64,000 bases of DNA from Allobosea sp. (lineage in GTDB: Bacteria; Pseudomonadota; Alphaproteobacteria; Rhizobiales; Beijerinckiaceae), in assembly GCF_030695125.1 (NCBI RefSeq), contig NZ_JAUYTP010000030.1:62001-126000 (forward strand), read 5' to 3'. The position numbers and the translations under genes are program-made. Below are positions 45,720 to 55,239 of the stretch, piece after piece; within the stretch, counting starts at the first letter, position 1, and every line of letters begins with the position of its first letter. The notes beneath the pieces are model-generated. The model was given only the letters and a program-made list of their open reading frames with translations, searched no databases and had not been told where the DNA came from.

Positions 45720-46586
45720 TCAGACCTTCGCGCTCTTGGCGAAGTCCATGTAGAGCTCGCGGGCCCTGGTGTAGAGCGGGCCGGGCTGGAGCTGGCGGCT
45801 GTCGATGCGGCCCACCGGCACGACCTTCGAGTAGTTGCCCGAGGAGAAGATCTCGTCGGCCTGTTCGAAATCGCTGTAGCGCAGGCTGGCTTCCTCGACC
45901 GTGACGCCATCCTGGCGCAGCAGACCGATGACGCGCTGGCGGGTGATGCCGTTCAGGAAAGTGCCATTGGGGATGGGCGTCTTCACCACGCCGTCCTTGG
46001 CGAGGAAGATGTTGGAGGTCGCGGTCTCCGCGACGTTGCCGAGCATGTCGAGCACCAGCGCGTTGTCGAAGCCGGCGGCCTTGGCGGCGCGCAGCGTGCG
46101 GGCGTTGTTCGGGTAGAGGCAGCCGGCCTTGGCGTCCGTCGGGGCCGTCTCGACCGTCGGGCGGCGGAAAACGCCTTGCGTCACCGAAAGACCGTTCGCG
46201 GGCAGGCCCATTGGCGCCTCGAACAGGCACAGGCAGAAGCGCGTCGAATCCTCGTCCGGGATGATGGTCGAGACGCCGTCGGCCTCGGCCCAGTACATCG
46301 GCTTGATGTAGAGGGCCGTCCCGCCGCCGAACTTCCTGATGCCCTCATGCGCCTTGGCGATGATCGTCTCGGCGGTTTCCGTCGGCTTCAGGCCGAGCGC
46401 GGTGGCGGAGCGGTTTACGCGGGCAGCGTGCAAAGCGAGATCAGGCGCGACGCCGTCGAAATAGCGGGCGCCGTCGAAGACCGAGGAGCCCTGCCAGGTC
46501 GCGTGGCTGCGCGGCCCCATGATCGGCGGGTTGCCCTCGTGCCACTCTCCCTCGAACCATGTCCAAGTCTGCGAATACCAGGCCAT
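45720..46586 (-). CDS. ilvE: Branched-chain amino acid aminotransferase, class IV
   Basis: This 288-residue PLP enzyme transfers the amino group between branched-chain amino acids and 2-oxoglutarate. The PLP lysine is Lys153 in DAKAGCLYPNNARTL. Other signatures are SSVFDGARYF, VAETATSNIFL and NGITRQRVIGLL. The start at 46586 gives MAWYSQTWTWFEGEWHEGNPP with a length usual for the short alphaproteobacterial type. A downstream gene order with a flavoprotein, and AzlCD nearby, suits branched-chain amino acid handling. Confidence 0.92.
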   Translation of the reverse strand: MAWYSQTWTWFEGEWHEGNPPIMGPRSHATWQGSSVFDGARYFDGVAPDLALHAARVNRSATALGLKPTETAETIIAKAHEGIRKFGGGTALYIKPMYWAEADGVSTIIPDEDSTRFCLCLFEAPMGLPANGLSVTQGVFRRPTVETAPTDAKAGCLYPNNARTLRAAKAAGFDNALVLDMLGNVAETATSNIFLAKDGVVKTPIPNGTFLNGITRQRVIGLLRQDGVTVEEASLRYSDFEQADEIFSSGNYSKVVPVGRIDSRQLQPGPLYTRARELYMDFAKSAKV

Positions 46587-46710
46587 CAGGCGCTCCTGCT
46601 GTACAATCGACGTGGCGCGCACCGTCTGCCCCGGGCCTTCCTTCGTCAACATGCAGCCCCGCACAACCCGATGACGGGATGTGATGGAAGCGATCGGTGT
46701 GGGTGATGGA

Positions 46711-47028
46711 TCAAAACCCCAACGCGCGCAGGGCGGCGATGACGCTCATGCCGACGACCAGCGCGAGCAGTTCGTTGCGACGCAGGATCATGCTGCCCAT
46801 CGCGGCCAGCAGCGCGATGCCGGCCGCCAGCCCGAGCCGCTCGATCAGGGGCAGGACGGTGGCGGCGATGATCGAGCCCGGTAGGGCGGCCAGCCCGCGG
46901 CGGACATGGGGCGTCAGCGGGATGAAGCCCATCAGCACCACGCCGGCGATGCGGCAGAGATAGGTCGCCACCGCCATAGCGAGGATGGCGATAAGGGCCC
47001 CCCAGGCGCCGGGATCAGGCAGCGTCAT
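46711..47028 (-). CDS. azlD: AzlD-type branched-chain amino acid transport subunit
   Basis: This 105-residue membrane protein has three or four helices and the AzlD features AMAVATYLCRIAGVVLMGFIPL and RRGLAALPGSIIAATVLP. AzlCD exports branched-chain amino acids and analogues. The gene overlaps azlC by 14 bp. The start at 47028 gives MTLPDPGAW; longer frames run inside azlC. Confidence 0.9.
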   Translation of the reverse strand: MTLPDPGAWGALIAILAMAVATYLCRIAGVVLMGFIPLTPHVRRGLAALPGSIIAATVLPLIERLGLAAGIALLAAMGSMILRRNELLALVVGMSVIAALRALGF

Positions 47029-47722
47029 TGCTGAAGGCCCCCACGATCGCGCCCGACAGCGACCCGACGATGATGAAGGCATAGCCATCGACCAGCTTGG
47101 CCGTGACCAGCGCCACGAGCCCGGCGACGACCCAGGGCACGGCCGCCCGCCGGCCGCGCCACAACGGCACGATCATCGCGGCGAAGAAGATCGGCATGAC
47201 CAGATCGATGCCGAAGGCGCGCGGGTCCGAGACCAGCGCGCCCAGCCCATAGCCCAGCCCGGTGAACAGGATCCAGACCACCCAGAGCAGGAGCCCCGCG
47301 CCGATCAGCACGCCGAGATCGCGCCCGCCCTCGGCCCGGTAGCGCGTGCCGATGACCCAGTTGGCGTCGGTGAAGAAGAACAGATGGAAGGCGTTCAGCG
47401 CCCTGGGATAAGCCGCAAACCAGGGCTGCAGCGACGCGCCCTGGAGGATCATCCGCGAATTGACGGTGGCCGTGACCACGGCGAGGCCCATGATGGCGCC
47501 CCAGCTCCACTCCGGCCGCCAGAGCTCCATCGCGACGAGCTGGGAGATGCCGCCATAGACCAGCGCGCTCATCAGCAGCGTCTCGACCAGGCTCAGGCCC
47601 TTGGCGGCGGCTGCCGCGCCGAAGGCGACCGCGAAGACCACGACGCCGGGTACCAGCACCAAGACCTTGCGCATGCCCAGGCGCATGCCGGCCGCGCTCG
47701 TCTGTGCCGGGGCTTCCTCCAT
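47015..47722 (-). CDS. azlC: AzlC-type branched-chain amino acid exporter
   Basis: This 235-residue inner-membrane protein has about five or six helices. AzlC signatures are GVVVFAVAFGAAAAAKGLSL, SALVYGGISQLVAMELW, NSRMILQGASLQPWF and FFFTDANWVIGT. It pairs with AzlD, whose gene overlaps its 3' end. The branched-chain aminotransferase encoded about 130 bp downstream on the same strand supports a role in branched-chain amino acid export or balance. Confidence 0.92.
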   Translation of the reverse strand: MEEAPAQTSAAGMRLGMRKVLVLVPGVVVFAVAFGAAAAAKGLSLVETLLMSALVYGGISQLVAMELWRPEWSWGAIMGLAVVTATVNSRMILQGASLQPWFAAYPRALNAFHLFFFTDANWVIGTRYRAEGGRDLGVLIGAGLLLWVVWILFTGLGYGLGALVSDPRAFGIDLVMPIFFAAMIVPLWRGRRAAVPWVVAGLVALVTAKLVDGYAFIIVGSLSGAIVGAFSNDAA

Positions 47723-47853
47723 GAACCCGTTCTCTCCCTGTGCGCGGGCCTGTCGCGGCCCGTACTTGCGCCGCCTCGCCGAGAGCGGGCGACGGATGAC
47801 CCTTCCAAGGCCGAAGTGGGCCGCAGGTCAACGCCGCCGGGCGGGTTGGCCAC

Positions 47854-48522
47854 ATGAGCCTGGCACAGGGCGGCGCCAGGGCGATGGCGAGCGCCCCGGC
47901 AGTGGCCTATCCTGCCGCGATGAACTGGCTTTCTTCTCCCGACGCCATCGCCGCCCGCCTCCCTGCCGTCTGGCTCGTGGCGACGCCGGAGCGGCCCGCG
48001 ACGCTGCCCGAGCGATCCGCGCTGCGACGGGGCATCGGAGCGCGCATCTTGGCGCGGCAGCTCGGCCTGCCGCGTGAAGCGGTCACGATCAGCCATGACG
48101 CGCGCGGACGGCCCCTGGTCGAGCAGCCGCGCGGGAGCGGGCTGCATCTCTCGCTCGCGACCCGGGCCGGGCTTGTCGCCGTGGCGCTCGCCCACCGGCC
48201 CGTCGGCGTCGACGTCGAGGCCGTGGACGAAACTGCTTCCCCGCCCATGAACGTCCTACATCCGGACGAACGGGCCTGGCTTCTCGCCCAGCCGCCGGAG
48301 AGCCGAGCGGTGGCCTTCGCGCGCCTCTGGAGCGCGAAGGAAGCCTATGTGAAGGCGCTGGGGACGGGCTTCGCGCAGGCGCCGGAGAGTTTCGCCGTCG
48401 CGATCTCGCAGGACGGCGCGTTCACGGTGCGTGACGGGGCCGCGACCGCGAGCGGTTTCAGCCGCACCATTGAAAACGGCGGCCAGGAGATCCTGGCCGC
48501 CGCGATGATCGTTCTCGACTGA
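47854..48522 (+). CDS. 4'-phosphopantetheinyl transferase superfamily protein
   Basis: This Sfp-type enzyme transfers phosphopantetheine from CoA to a carrier-protein serine. Magnesium and CoA motifs are clear: HLSLATRAG, VGVDVEAVD (about residues 110-118) and FARLWSAKEAYVKALG (about 151-166). It is 222 residues from the ATG at 47854; an internal ATG at 47920 would give 200 residues, and neither has a strong ribosome-binding site. No polyketide or peptide synthetase gene is nearby, so its carrier protein is unknown. Confidence 0.9.
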   Translation: MSLAQGGARAMASAPAVAYPAAMNWLSSPDAIAARLPAVWLVATPERPATLPERSALRRGIGARILARQLGLPREAVTISHDARGRPLVEQPRGSGLHLSLATRAGLVAVALAHRPVGVDVEAVDETASPPMNVLHPDERAWLLAQPPESRAVAFARLWSAKEAYVKALGTGFAQAPESFAVAISQDGAFTVRDGAATASGFSRTIENGGQEILAAAMIVLD

Positions 48523-48533
48523 GACCCCGTCGG

Positions 48534-49274
48534 TCAGCCCGCCCTGGCGGCGTGCCTCTGCTTCAGGACATAGGCCACGGCGCAGACCAGGGCGGCACCG
48601 ATCACCGAGGTGACATAGTGCGGCATGTTGGCGGGCGCGATGCCGATGGCGCTGACTTCCGGCGGCACGGGCTTCACCCAGGTCGGCATGTTGACCTGCA
48701 GCCATTGCAGCACGGCGATATCGCCCAGGATCATTTCTGCCGCGATCCAGCCGAGCAGGGCCGCGCCGATCCAGATCAGGATCGGATAGCGCGTGATGAT
48801 CGTGGTGAGGAACTGCGCGCCCATGATGATCAGCGGAATCGAGAGCAGCAGGCCGAAGATGAACAGTTCAGGGTGTCCGCGCGAGGCGGCGGCGATCGCG
48901 ATGACGTTGTCGAGGCTCATCACCGCATCGGCGATGGCGATGGTGCGCACCGCCTGCCAGAGCGTGGTGCCGCCATCGATCTCGGCATGGGATTCATCCT
49001 CGCCCATGGCGAGCTTGACCGCGATCCAGAACAGCAGCAGGCCGCCGATCACCTTCAGATACGGCACCAGCAGCAGATAGGTCACGACCAGCGCGAAGAT
49101 GATGCGCAGACCGATCGCCGCCGAGGCGCCGAGCCAGATGCCGACCTTGCGCTGCTTCTCGGGCAGCGAGCGGCAGGCCAGCGCGATCACGACCGCGTTG
49201 TCGCCCGACAACAGCAGGTCGATCCAGATGATCTGGAGCAGCGAGACCCAGAATGTGGAGGATGAAAAATCCAT
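48534..49274 (-). CDS. TerC-family integral membrane protein (YjbE-like)
   Basis: This 246-residue protein has seven hydrophobic helices. Two conserved acidic pore motifs are present, DLLLSGDNAVVIALA (about residues 19-33) and IADAVMSLDNVIAIAAA (about 115-131). TerC/YkoY/Alx proteins export manganese or help load metalloenzymes. The leader of about 145 bp was checked for a yybP-ykoY riboswitch and none could be convincingly seen. It converges with the phosphopantetheinyl transferase gene 12 bp away. Confidence 0.93.
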   Translation of the reverse strand: MDFSSSTFWVSLLQIIWIDLLLSGDNAVVIALACRSLPEKQRKVGIWLGASAAIGLRIIFALVVTYLLLVPYLKVIGGLLLFWIAVKLAMGEDESHAEIDGGTTLWQAVRTIAIADAVMSLDNVIAIAAASRGHPELFIFGLLLSIPLIIMGAQFLTTIITRYPILIWIGAALLGWIAAEMILGDIAVLQWLQVNMPTWVKPVPPEVSAIGIAPANMPHYVTSVIGAALVCAVAYVLKQRHAARAG

Positions 49275-49419
49275 CGGTCGGTCAGTTCCTCATGCCTTCG
49301 GGCGTTGCGCCCCCTGTGACCCAAAAGAGCCGATCAACGCAAGGGGCAAGCGCTGAAAACAAGCATCATCTGCGAGCCCCCTGCGCGTAACGGCGCGGCG
49401 GCTCGCAGGTTCCGGTACG

Positions 49420-50499
49420 TCAGCCGAGCGCCTGCTCGACCGCCTTGCCGGCGGCTTCCGTACCGAGCGCGCCGCCGAGATCGCGCGTGCGGGTGCGCGC
49501 ATCGCCGAGTGCCCGCTCGATGGCGGCCTCGATGCCCTTGGCGGCTTCGGTCTCGCCGAGATGGTCGAGCATCATCGCCGCCGACCAGATCTGGCCGATC
49601 GGGTTGGCGATGCCCTGGCCGGCGATGTCGGGCGCCGAGCCATGCACCGGCTCGAACAGGGAGGGATAGTCGCCGGTCGGGTTGATGTTGCCCGAGGGCG
49701 CGATGCCGATCGTGCCGGTGCAGGCCGGGCCGAGGTCGGACAGGATGTCGCCGAACAGGTTGGAGGCGACGACAACGTCGAACCGGTCCGGGTTCAGCAC
49801 GAAATGCGCGGTCAGGATGTCGATATGGTACTGGTCGACGGCGACGTCGGGGTAGTTCTTCGCCATCTCCTTCACCCGCTCGTCCCAGTAGGGCATGGTG
49901 ATGGCGATGCCGTTCGACTTGGTCGCCGAGGTCAGCTTCCGGCGCGGGCGGCGCATGGCGAGTTCGAAGGCGTATTTCAGCACGCGGTCGACGCCGACAC
50001 GGCTCATCACCGTCTCCTGCATGACGATCTCGCGCTCGGTGCCGGCATACATGCGGCCGCCGACGGAGGAGTATTCGCCCTCGGTGTTCTCGCGGACGAC
50101 GAAGAAGTCGATGTCGCCGGGCTTGCGGCCGACGAGCGGGCCGGGCACACCCGGCATCAGCCTGACAGGACGCAGATTGACGTACTGGTCGAATTCGCGC
50201 CGGAACAGCAGCAGCGAGCCCCAGAGCGAGATGTGGTCGGGCACCTGGGCGGGCATGCCGACAGCGCCGAAGAAGATCGCGTCATGCCCGCCGATCTGGT
50301 CCTTCCAGTCGTCGGGCAGCATCTTGCCATGCTTGGCGTAGTAGTCGCAGGAGGAGAAATCGAACTCGTCCAGCCGCAGCTCGAAGCCGTATTTCTTCGA
50401 GGCCGCCTCGAGGATGCGCAGCCCCTCCGGCATCACCTCCTTGCCGATGCCGTCCCCGGCGATGGCGGCGATGCGATAGACGCGGTTGGTACGGCTCAT
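49420..50499 (-). CDS. ttuC: Tartrate/D-malate dehydrogenase (isopropylmalate dehydrogenase family)
   Basis: This 359-residue NAD-dependent beta-decarboxylating dehydrogenase resembles TtuC/DmlA. The sequence has IAAIAGDGIGKEVMPEG, VVRENTEGEYSSVGGRM (substrate-binding loop), KSNGIAITMPYWDERV and DILSDLGPACTGTIGIAPSGNI. Conserved Arg and Asp ligands of the family are present. Tartrate or D-malate is the likely substrate rather than isopropylmalate, based on the SVGGRMY loop. Its start overlaps the stop of the dehalogenase-like gene (ATGA), so the two form one translational unit. Confidence 0.93.
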   Translation of the reverse strand: MSRTNRVYRIAAIAGDGIGKEVMPEGLRILEAASKKYGFELRLDEFDFSSCDYYAKHGKMLPDDWKDQIGGHDAIFFGAVGMPAQVPDHISLWGSLLLFRREFDQYVNLRPVRLMPGVPGPLVGRKPGDIDFFVVRENTEGEYSSVGGRMYAGTEREIVMQETVMSRVGVDRVLKYAFELAMRRPRRKLTSATKSNGIAITMPYWDERVKEMAKNYPDVAVDQYHIDILTAHFVLNPDRFDVVVASNLFGDILSDLGPACTGTIGIAPSGNINPTGDYPSLFEPVHGSAPDIAGQGIANPIGQIWSAAMMLDHLGETEAAKGIEAAIERALGDARTRTRDLGGALGTEAAGKAVEQALG

Positions 50500-51407
50500 G
50501 ACTTGTCTCCGAAGAAGGCGATAAATTCGGCAGCGACGAGATCGGGGATCTCCTCGGCCAGATAATGCCCGCCGGGCAGGCTGCGGCCTTGGACGTTCTC
50601 CGCGCGCAGGCGCCAGAGCGCCAGCGGATCGAAGCACTTGCCGATGATGCCGTTCTCGCCCCAGAGCGCGAGCAGCGGCTGCGTCAGCTTGCGGCCGCCA
50701 TCCTCGTCGTCATGGCGGATGTCGATGGTGGCGGCAGCGCGATAATCCTCGCAAGAGCCATGGATGGTCCGCGGATCGGCAAAGCAGCGCAGATATTCCG
50801 CCAGCGCCTCGGGCGCGAACGGCTTCAGGCCCGCGGCGCCGGAGCCGCATTTCTTGCGCCAGTAGGCCGTCGGATCCGCCCCGATCATCTTCTCCGGAAA
50901 GGGCGCCGGCTGGATCAGGAAGAACCAGTGCCAATAGGCGCGGGCGAAGGCGTCGGTGGTGCCTTCATACATCTCGCGCGTCGGCGCAATGTCGAGCGTG
51001 GCGAGCCTGGTCACGCGCTCGGAATGGTCGAGCGCCAGGCGATGGGCGACGCGGGCGCCGCGGTCATGCGCGCCGACCATGAAACGCTCATGGCCGAGCG
51101 ACGTCATGACCTGCGCCATGTCGAGCGCCATGGCGCGCTTGGAATAGGGGAAGTGCTCGGCGTCGGTCAGCGGCTTGTCGCTGTCGCCATAACCGCGCAG
51201 ATCGGCGCAGACCAGGGTGAAGCGGTCCTTCAGGCGCTCCGCCAGCTTGTGCCAGAGCACATGGGTCTGCGGATAGCCGTGGAGCAGCAGCAAAGCCGGC
51301 CCCTGCCCGCCCGTGCGCACCCGGACGCGCGCGCCCGACGTGGAAACGTCGAGCAGGCGGAAGCCGGGAAAGAGGCTGTCGGCGACGGGGAGATCGGTGA
51401 GGGCCAT
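50496..51407 (-). CDS. Alpha/beta hydrolase resembling fluoroacetate dehalogenase
   Basis: This 303-residue hydrolase has residues at the positions expected for haloacetate dehalogenases. GAHDRGARVAHR gives nucleophile Asp115 with carboxylate-binding Arg116 and Arg119. YWHWFF gives His160 and Trp161 of the halide pocket. TLDIAP places Asp139, and GGHYLAEE gives the base His281. HGYPQTHVLWHKLA provides the oxyanion region. These spacings agree with those recalled for the Rhodopseudomonas enzyme RPA1163. It is coupled to a tartrate/malate-type dehydrogenase gene by a 4-bp overlap. Epoxide hydrolase activity is the main alternative. Confidence 0.88.
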   Translation of the reverse strand: MALTDLPVADSLFPGFRLLDVSTSGARVRVRTGGQGPALLLLHGYPQTHVLWHKLAERLKDRFTLVCADLRGYGDSDKPLTDAEHFPYSKRAMALDMAQVMTSLGHERFMVGAHDRGARVAHRLALDHSERVTRLATLDIAPTREMYEGTTDAFARAYWHWFFLIQPAPFPEKMIGADPTAYWRKKCGSGAAGLKPFAPEALAEYLRCFADPRTIHGSCEDYRAAATIDIRHDDEDGGRKLTQPLLALWGENGIIGKCFDPLALWRLRAENVQGRSLPGGHYLAEEIPDLVAAEFIAFFGDKS

Positions 51408-51506
51408 GGGCGCCACTTCGGGGTCATGCAATAGGAAGCGCGTACGCTGAATCCCGGGGGATTGCGCGCAGCGATTATTACACAATCCAGATCAATGGTG
51501 GTGACG

Positions 51507-51600
51507 CGTCATTCTCGGGCTGCGCCACGCGCAGACCCGAGAATCTCAGGACGAGAGAGGGCTGGTTTCCGAGATGCTCGGGTCAAGCCCGAGCATGACG
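51507..51600. repeat. Composite intergenic palindrome, ATTCTCGGG/ATGCTCGGG type (copy 1)
   Basis: There are two neighbouring hairpins. The first reads CGTCATTCTCGGG ... CCCGAGAATCTC and the second GAGATGCTCGGG ... CCCGAGCATGACG. It lies between the hydrolase start and the pheT stop, in inverse order to the copy at 59033. Confidence 0.85.
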
Positions 51601-51606
51601 CTGCCC

Positions 51607-54030
51607 CTACCCCCGCAGCGCCGCGCCGTAGCGCTTTGCCATCTCCGCCACGATCCTGGCGCCCACCGCCTCGATCTCGGCCTCGGTCAGCGTCTTCTCG
51701 ACCGGCTGGAGCGTGACCGCGAGCGCGACCGACTTCTTGCCGGGTTCGACGCCAACGCCTTCGTAGAGGTCGAAGACCGAGACGTCAGAGATCAAAGCGC
51801 GGTCGGCGTTCTGGGCCGACTTGACCATCTCGCCGGCGGCGGTTGCCTTATCGACGATGAAGGCGAAGTCGCGCGTCACCGGCTGGAAGCCGGACAGGCT
51901 GAGCTTCGGCTTGACCTTGGTCGGCTTGAACTTCGGCAGCGGCAGCGCGTCGAGATGGATCTCGAAAGCGACCAGCGGGCCCTTGACGTCGAGCGCCTTG
52001 AGGATGCGGGGATGAACCTCGCCGAAGGCGCCGATCACGCCCTTGGGGCCGAAGCGCAGCGTCGCCGAACGGCCGGGATGGGCCCAGTCCGGCCCGCCGG
52101 GCACGATCTGGAGACCGCCCGTCGGGACGCCGAGCCCCGACAGCAGCGCCATCACGTCGGCCTTGGCGTCGAAGGCGTCGACGGCTTGCGCCGCGCCGTC
52201 CCAATGCCGGCCGGCGCCGTCGAGCTTCGCCGTGCCCCGGCGCAGGCCGGCGGCGGCGATCAGCTGGCCTTCCGGCTGGTCGCTCTGGAAGATCTGCCCG
52301 ACCTCGAACAGCGCGACATCGCCCTGCCCGCGATCGGCATTGGCCTGGGCCGCGCGGATCAGGCCGGGCAGCAGCGAGGGCCGCATATCCGAGAGATCGG
52401 CCGCGATCGGATTGGCGAGCACGAGCTGGCGGGAGCCGCCGCCGAACAGCTTCGCCTGGTCGTGCGAGATGAAGGACCACGTCACGGCCTCGACCATGCC
52501 GCGGCTGGCGAGCAGGCGCTTGGACGAGCGGGTGCGCTTCTGCAGCACGGTAAGCACCGGCTTGATCACCTCGCCGGTGATGCGCGGCAGCGGCGTCGCG
52601 ACGACGCGATCGAGCCCGGCGATGCGCAGGATCTCCTCGACGAGATCGGCCTTGCCGCCGATATCGGCGCGCCAGGAGGGGGGCGCGACCTTGACCCGCT
52701 CGCCCGGCCCCGAGACATGGAAACCCAGCGAGGTCAGCGCCAGTTTCATCTCGACGACCGGCAGATCGAGCCCGGTCAGCCGCTTGACCTCGGCCCAGGG
52801 CAGATCGATCGCGCCCGGGCTTTCGGGCAGTTCGCCGGCGAAGACCATCTGCGAGGCTTCGCCGCCGCAGAGGTCGATGATCATCGCGGTCGCGAGATCG
52901 AGGCCCGGCCGGCAGAAATCGGGATCGACGCCGCGCTCGAAGTGGTAGCGCGCATCCGAGGTGATGCCGAGCGCGCGGCCCGAGCGAGCGATGTTGAGCG
53001 GGTCCCACAGCGCGCTCTCGACCAGCACGTCGGTGGTGCCCTCGTCGCAGCCCGAGGCCTCGCCGCCCATGATGCCGGCGATCGATTCCACGCCGGCGTC
53101 GTCGGCGATGACAACCTGCTCGTCGCTCAGCGTATAGGTCTTGCCGTCGAGCGCGACGATGGTTTCACCGGCTCGCGCCCGGCGCACGACGAGATCGCCC
53201 TTGACCTTGGCGGCGTCGAAAACGTGAAGCGGCCGGTTGCGGTCGAGCGTCATGAAGTTGGTGATGTCGACCAGCGCGTTGATCGGGCGCAGGCCGACGG
53301 CGCGCAGCCGCGCCTGGAGCCATTCCGGCGAGGGCCCGTTCCTGACGCCCCGCACCAGCCGCAAGCCGAAGGCCGGGCAGAGCGCCTTGTCATCGGCGGC
53401 GAAATCGAGCCGGACTTCGACCGGGCATGGAAAGGAACCGCGAACCGGCAGGATCGACGGGGATTTCAGCTTGCCGAGATCGACGGCGGCGAGATCGCGC
53501 GCGATGCCGGCGACGCCGAGCGCGTCAGCCCGGTTGGGCGTCACGGCAATCTCGATGACCGGATCGCTGAGGCCGGCATAGGCGGCGTAGGACTGGCCGA
53601 CGGGGGCATCGTCGGGCAGGTCGATGATGCCGTCATGGTCCTCGGAGAGCTGCAGCTCGGCGGCCGAGCAGAGCATGCCGTTGGATTCGACGCCGCGGAT
53701 GACGCCCTTGCCGAGCGTGATGTCCTTGCCGGGAATATAGGTGCCGGGCGGGGAGAAGACGCTCTTCATGCCGGTGCGGGCATTGGGCGCGCCGCAGACG
53801 ACCTGCACGGGCTCACCCGCGCCGGTGTCGACCATGCAGACGCGCAGGCGATCGGCATTGGGATGCTGCTTGGCGTCGATCACATAGGCCACGGTGAAGG
53901 CGGCGAGCGCCTTGGCCTTGTCCTCGATGCCCTCGACCTCGAGCCCGACGCGGGTCAGGGCCTCAGTGATGGCCTCGACCGTGTCGGTCGTGTCGAGATG
54001 ATCCTTCAACCAGGACAGGGTGAACTTCAT
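51607..54030 (-). CDS. pheT: Phenylalanyl-tRNA synthetase beta subunit
   Basis: This 807-residue subunit of the heterotetrameric synthetase is complete. It carries [14 protein letters not shown], the EMAP/tRNA-binding domain (about residues 38-150), the B3/B4 editing domain with [10 protein letters not shown] and [14 protein letters not shown], the B5 domain, and a C-terminal anticodon-binding FDX-ACB domain (about 710-805, [19 protein letters not shown]). The start codon overlaps the stop of the GT21 glycosyltransferase gene by 4 bp, so a membrane enzyme gene sits inside the pheS/pheT unit. Confidence 0.97.
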   Translation of the reverse strand: MKFTLSWLKDHLDTTDTVEAITEALTRVGLEVEGIEDKAKALAAFTVAYVIDAKQHPNADRLRVCMVDTGAGEPVQVVCGAPNARTGMKSVFSPPGTYIPGKDITLGKGVIRGVESNGMLCSAAELQLSEDHDGIIDLPDDAPVGQSYAAYAGLSDPVIEIAVTPNRADALGVAGIARDLAAVDLGKLKSPSILPVRGSFPCPVEVRLDFAADDKALCPAFGLRLVRGVRNGPSPEWLQARLRAVGLRPINALVDITNFMTLDRNRPLHVFDAAKVKGDLVVRRARAGETIVALDGKTYTLSDEQVVIADDAGVESIAGIMGGEASGCDEGTTDVLVESALWDPLNIARSGRALGITSDARYHFERGVDPDFCRPGLDLATAMIIDLCGGEASQMVFAGELPESPGAIDLPWAEVKRLTGLDLPVVEMKLALTSLGFHVSGPGERVKVAPPSWRADIGGKADLVEEILRIAGLDRVVATPLPRITGEVIKPVLTVLQKRTRSSKRLLASRGMVEAVTWSFISHDQAKLFGGGSRQLVLANPIAADLSDMRPSLLPGLIRAAQANADRGQGDVALFEVGQIFQSDQPEGQLIAAAGLRRGTAKLDGAGRHWDGAAQAVDAFDAKADVMALLSGLGVPTGGLQIVPGGPDWAHPGRSATLRFGPKGVIGAFGEVHPRILKALDVKGPLVAFEIHLDALPLPKFKPTKVKPKLSLSGFQPVTRDFAFIVDKATAAGEMVKSAQNADRALISDVSVFDLYEGVGVEPGKKSVALAVTLQPVEKTLTEAEIEAVGARIVAEMAKRYGAALRG

Positions 54031-55214
54031 GAGCGTCCGTCACTTCTCGTCATTGCATGGGACATCGGGGCCGGCGCGGCGTTGAGCTCGTCCTCCCCGT
54101 CCGTCTTGATCTTCATGGCGTTGCCACGCCAGCTCACCTCGCGGGCGACGAAGGCATAGGCCCAGACGCCGGGAAAGATGATGTCGCGGATCAGCAGCGC
54201 CAGCGGCATGCGCCAGGAGCCGTACCAGCCGACGCCGCGCGCGAACGCCAGTTCGCCAGCGTACCAGGGCAGCAGAACCAGAACGGGCGCAAGCCAGGCA
54301 GACCACCCGAAGGCCGGCAGCGCGATGGCCGCCGCCAGCACCGCCAGCAGCGGGCCGGACAGGATTTCGGGCATGAAGAAGGGCAGGAAGGTGACGCGCC
54401 GCAGCCGCGCCCAGCGGAACTGGCGCTGGACGACGTCATGCAGGCTGCGCTGCCCTAAAGGCTGCTCGAAGGGCTGGCCGACGAGGTGGACATGCTTGCC
54501 GGCGCGGCGCACGAGCTTCGTCGCCGCCGCATCCTCGGCGATCTCCTCGCCGAGAACGGCGATGCCGCCCTGGGCGTCGAGGAAGGGCTTGTTCCAGAGC
54601 ATCGACTTGCCCTGGGCGAAGCCGAAGCCGCAGGCCTCGCCCGCGAACTGCCAGCGCGCCTGGAAGGTGTTCAGGAAGGCGCATTCCAGCTCGGACCAGA
54701 AGCCGAACGGCCGCGAGCCCACCGGCGTCGAGCAGACGAGCCCGGTCTCCTCCCCCCAGGAGGCGAGCATGCGCTGGATGTAATCCCTGGGCATCAGCAC
54801 GTTGGAATCGGCGAGGATGACCCAGTCGGTCTGCGCCGCCTCCCAGCCCTTGACGCAGTTGTTGAGCTTGGGATTGGCGCTGACCGGCACATCGCCGGTC
54901 ACCAGCTGCGCGCGATCGGCGCCATAGCGCCCGATCAACTCCTCGATCAGCGGCACGATCGGATCGTCCGCATCGGCAACGGCGAAGATCGTGACGTAGT
55001 CGGGATAATCCAGTTCGAGCCCCGAGATCGCGGTCTCGCGGCTGAAGGCCTCGATGCCGCGCAAGGGGCGCACGATCGTCACCGGCGGCAGCGCGTCGAG
55101 CAGGGCCGTGCGCCGATCCTTGCGACGCAGGCGCACGAGCGCGATCGCCTGGCAGAGCAGGTTCGTGGCGACGAGAAACGCCGCAAACAGCCCCGCCACG
55201 GCCGCGAAGCTCAT
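54027..55214 (-). CDS. GT21-type glycosyltransferase (ceramide glucosyltransferase/HpnI-like) between pheS and pheT
   Basis: This 395-residue membrane enzyme has an N-terminal helix (residues 3-27), a GT-A domain and C-terminal helices (about 280-345). GT21 motifs are in order: [11 protein letters not shown], then [10 protein letters not shown] (D1), [10 protein letters not shown] (D2), [11 protein letters not shown] (D3) and QRQFRW, the (Q/R)XXRW motif. Known family members glucosylate ceramide or hopanoid lipids (HpnI). It starts 25 bp after pheS and its stop overlaps the pheT start (ATGA), so all three genes must share transcripts. Confidence 0.9.
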   Translation of the reverse strand: MSFAAVAGLFAAFLVATNLLCQAIALVRLRRKDRRTALLDALPPVTIVRPLRGIEAFSRETAISGLELDYPDYVTIFAVADADDPIVPLIEELIGRYGADRAQLVTGDVPVSANPKLNNCVKGWEAAQTDWVILADSNVLMPRDYIQRMLASWGEETGLVCSTPVGSRPFGFWSELECAFLNTFQARWQFAGEACGFGFAQGKSMLWNKPFLDAQGGIAVLGEEIAEDAAATKLVRRAGKHVHLVGQPFEQPLGQRSLHDVVQRQFRWARLRRVTFLPFFMPEILSGPLLAVLAAAIALPAFGWSAWLAPVLVLLPWYAGELAFARGVGWYGSWRMPLALLIRDIIFPGVWAYAFVAREVSWRGNAMKIKTDGEDELNAAPAPMSHAMTRSDGRS

Positions 55215-55239
55215 CGCGTCACCCTGGTCACGGCCGCGC

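Noticed and set aside
46681..47857. Plus-strand frames opposite azlD and azlC
   Set aside because: They are hydrophilic, charge-rich antisense frames; the minus-strand frames have clear membrane helices and AzlC/AzlD motifs.
49275..49419. Possible yybP-ykoY manganese riboswitch before the TerC gene
   Set aside because: TerC-family genes often have this riboswitch, but the leader lacks the recognisable conserved loops and paired helices; only short G/C hairpins are seen.
51574..54159. A long open frame of about 860 codons on the plus strand opposite pheT
   Set aside because: It mirrors pheT exactly, is dominated by Arg, Asp, Ala and Gly as expected from antisense high-GC codons, and shows no domain or ribosome-binding site.
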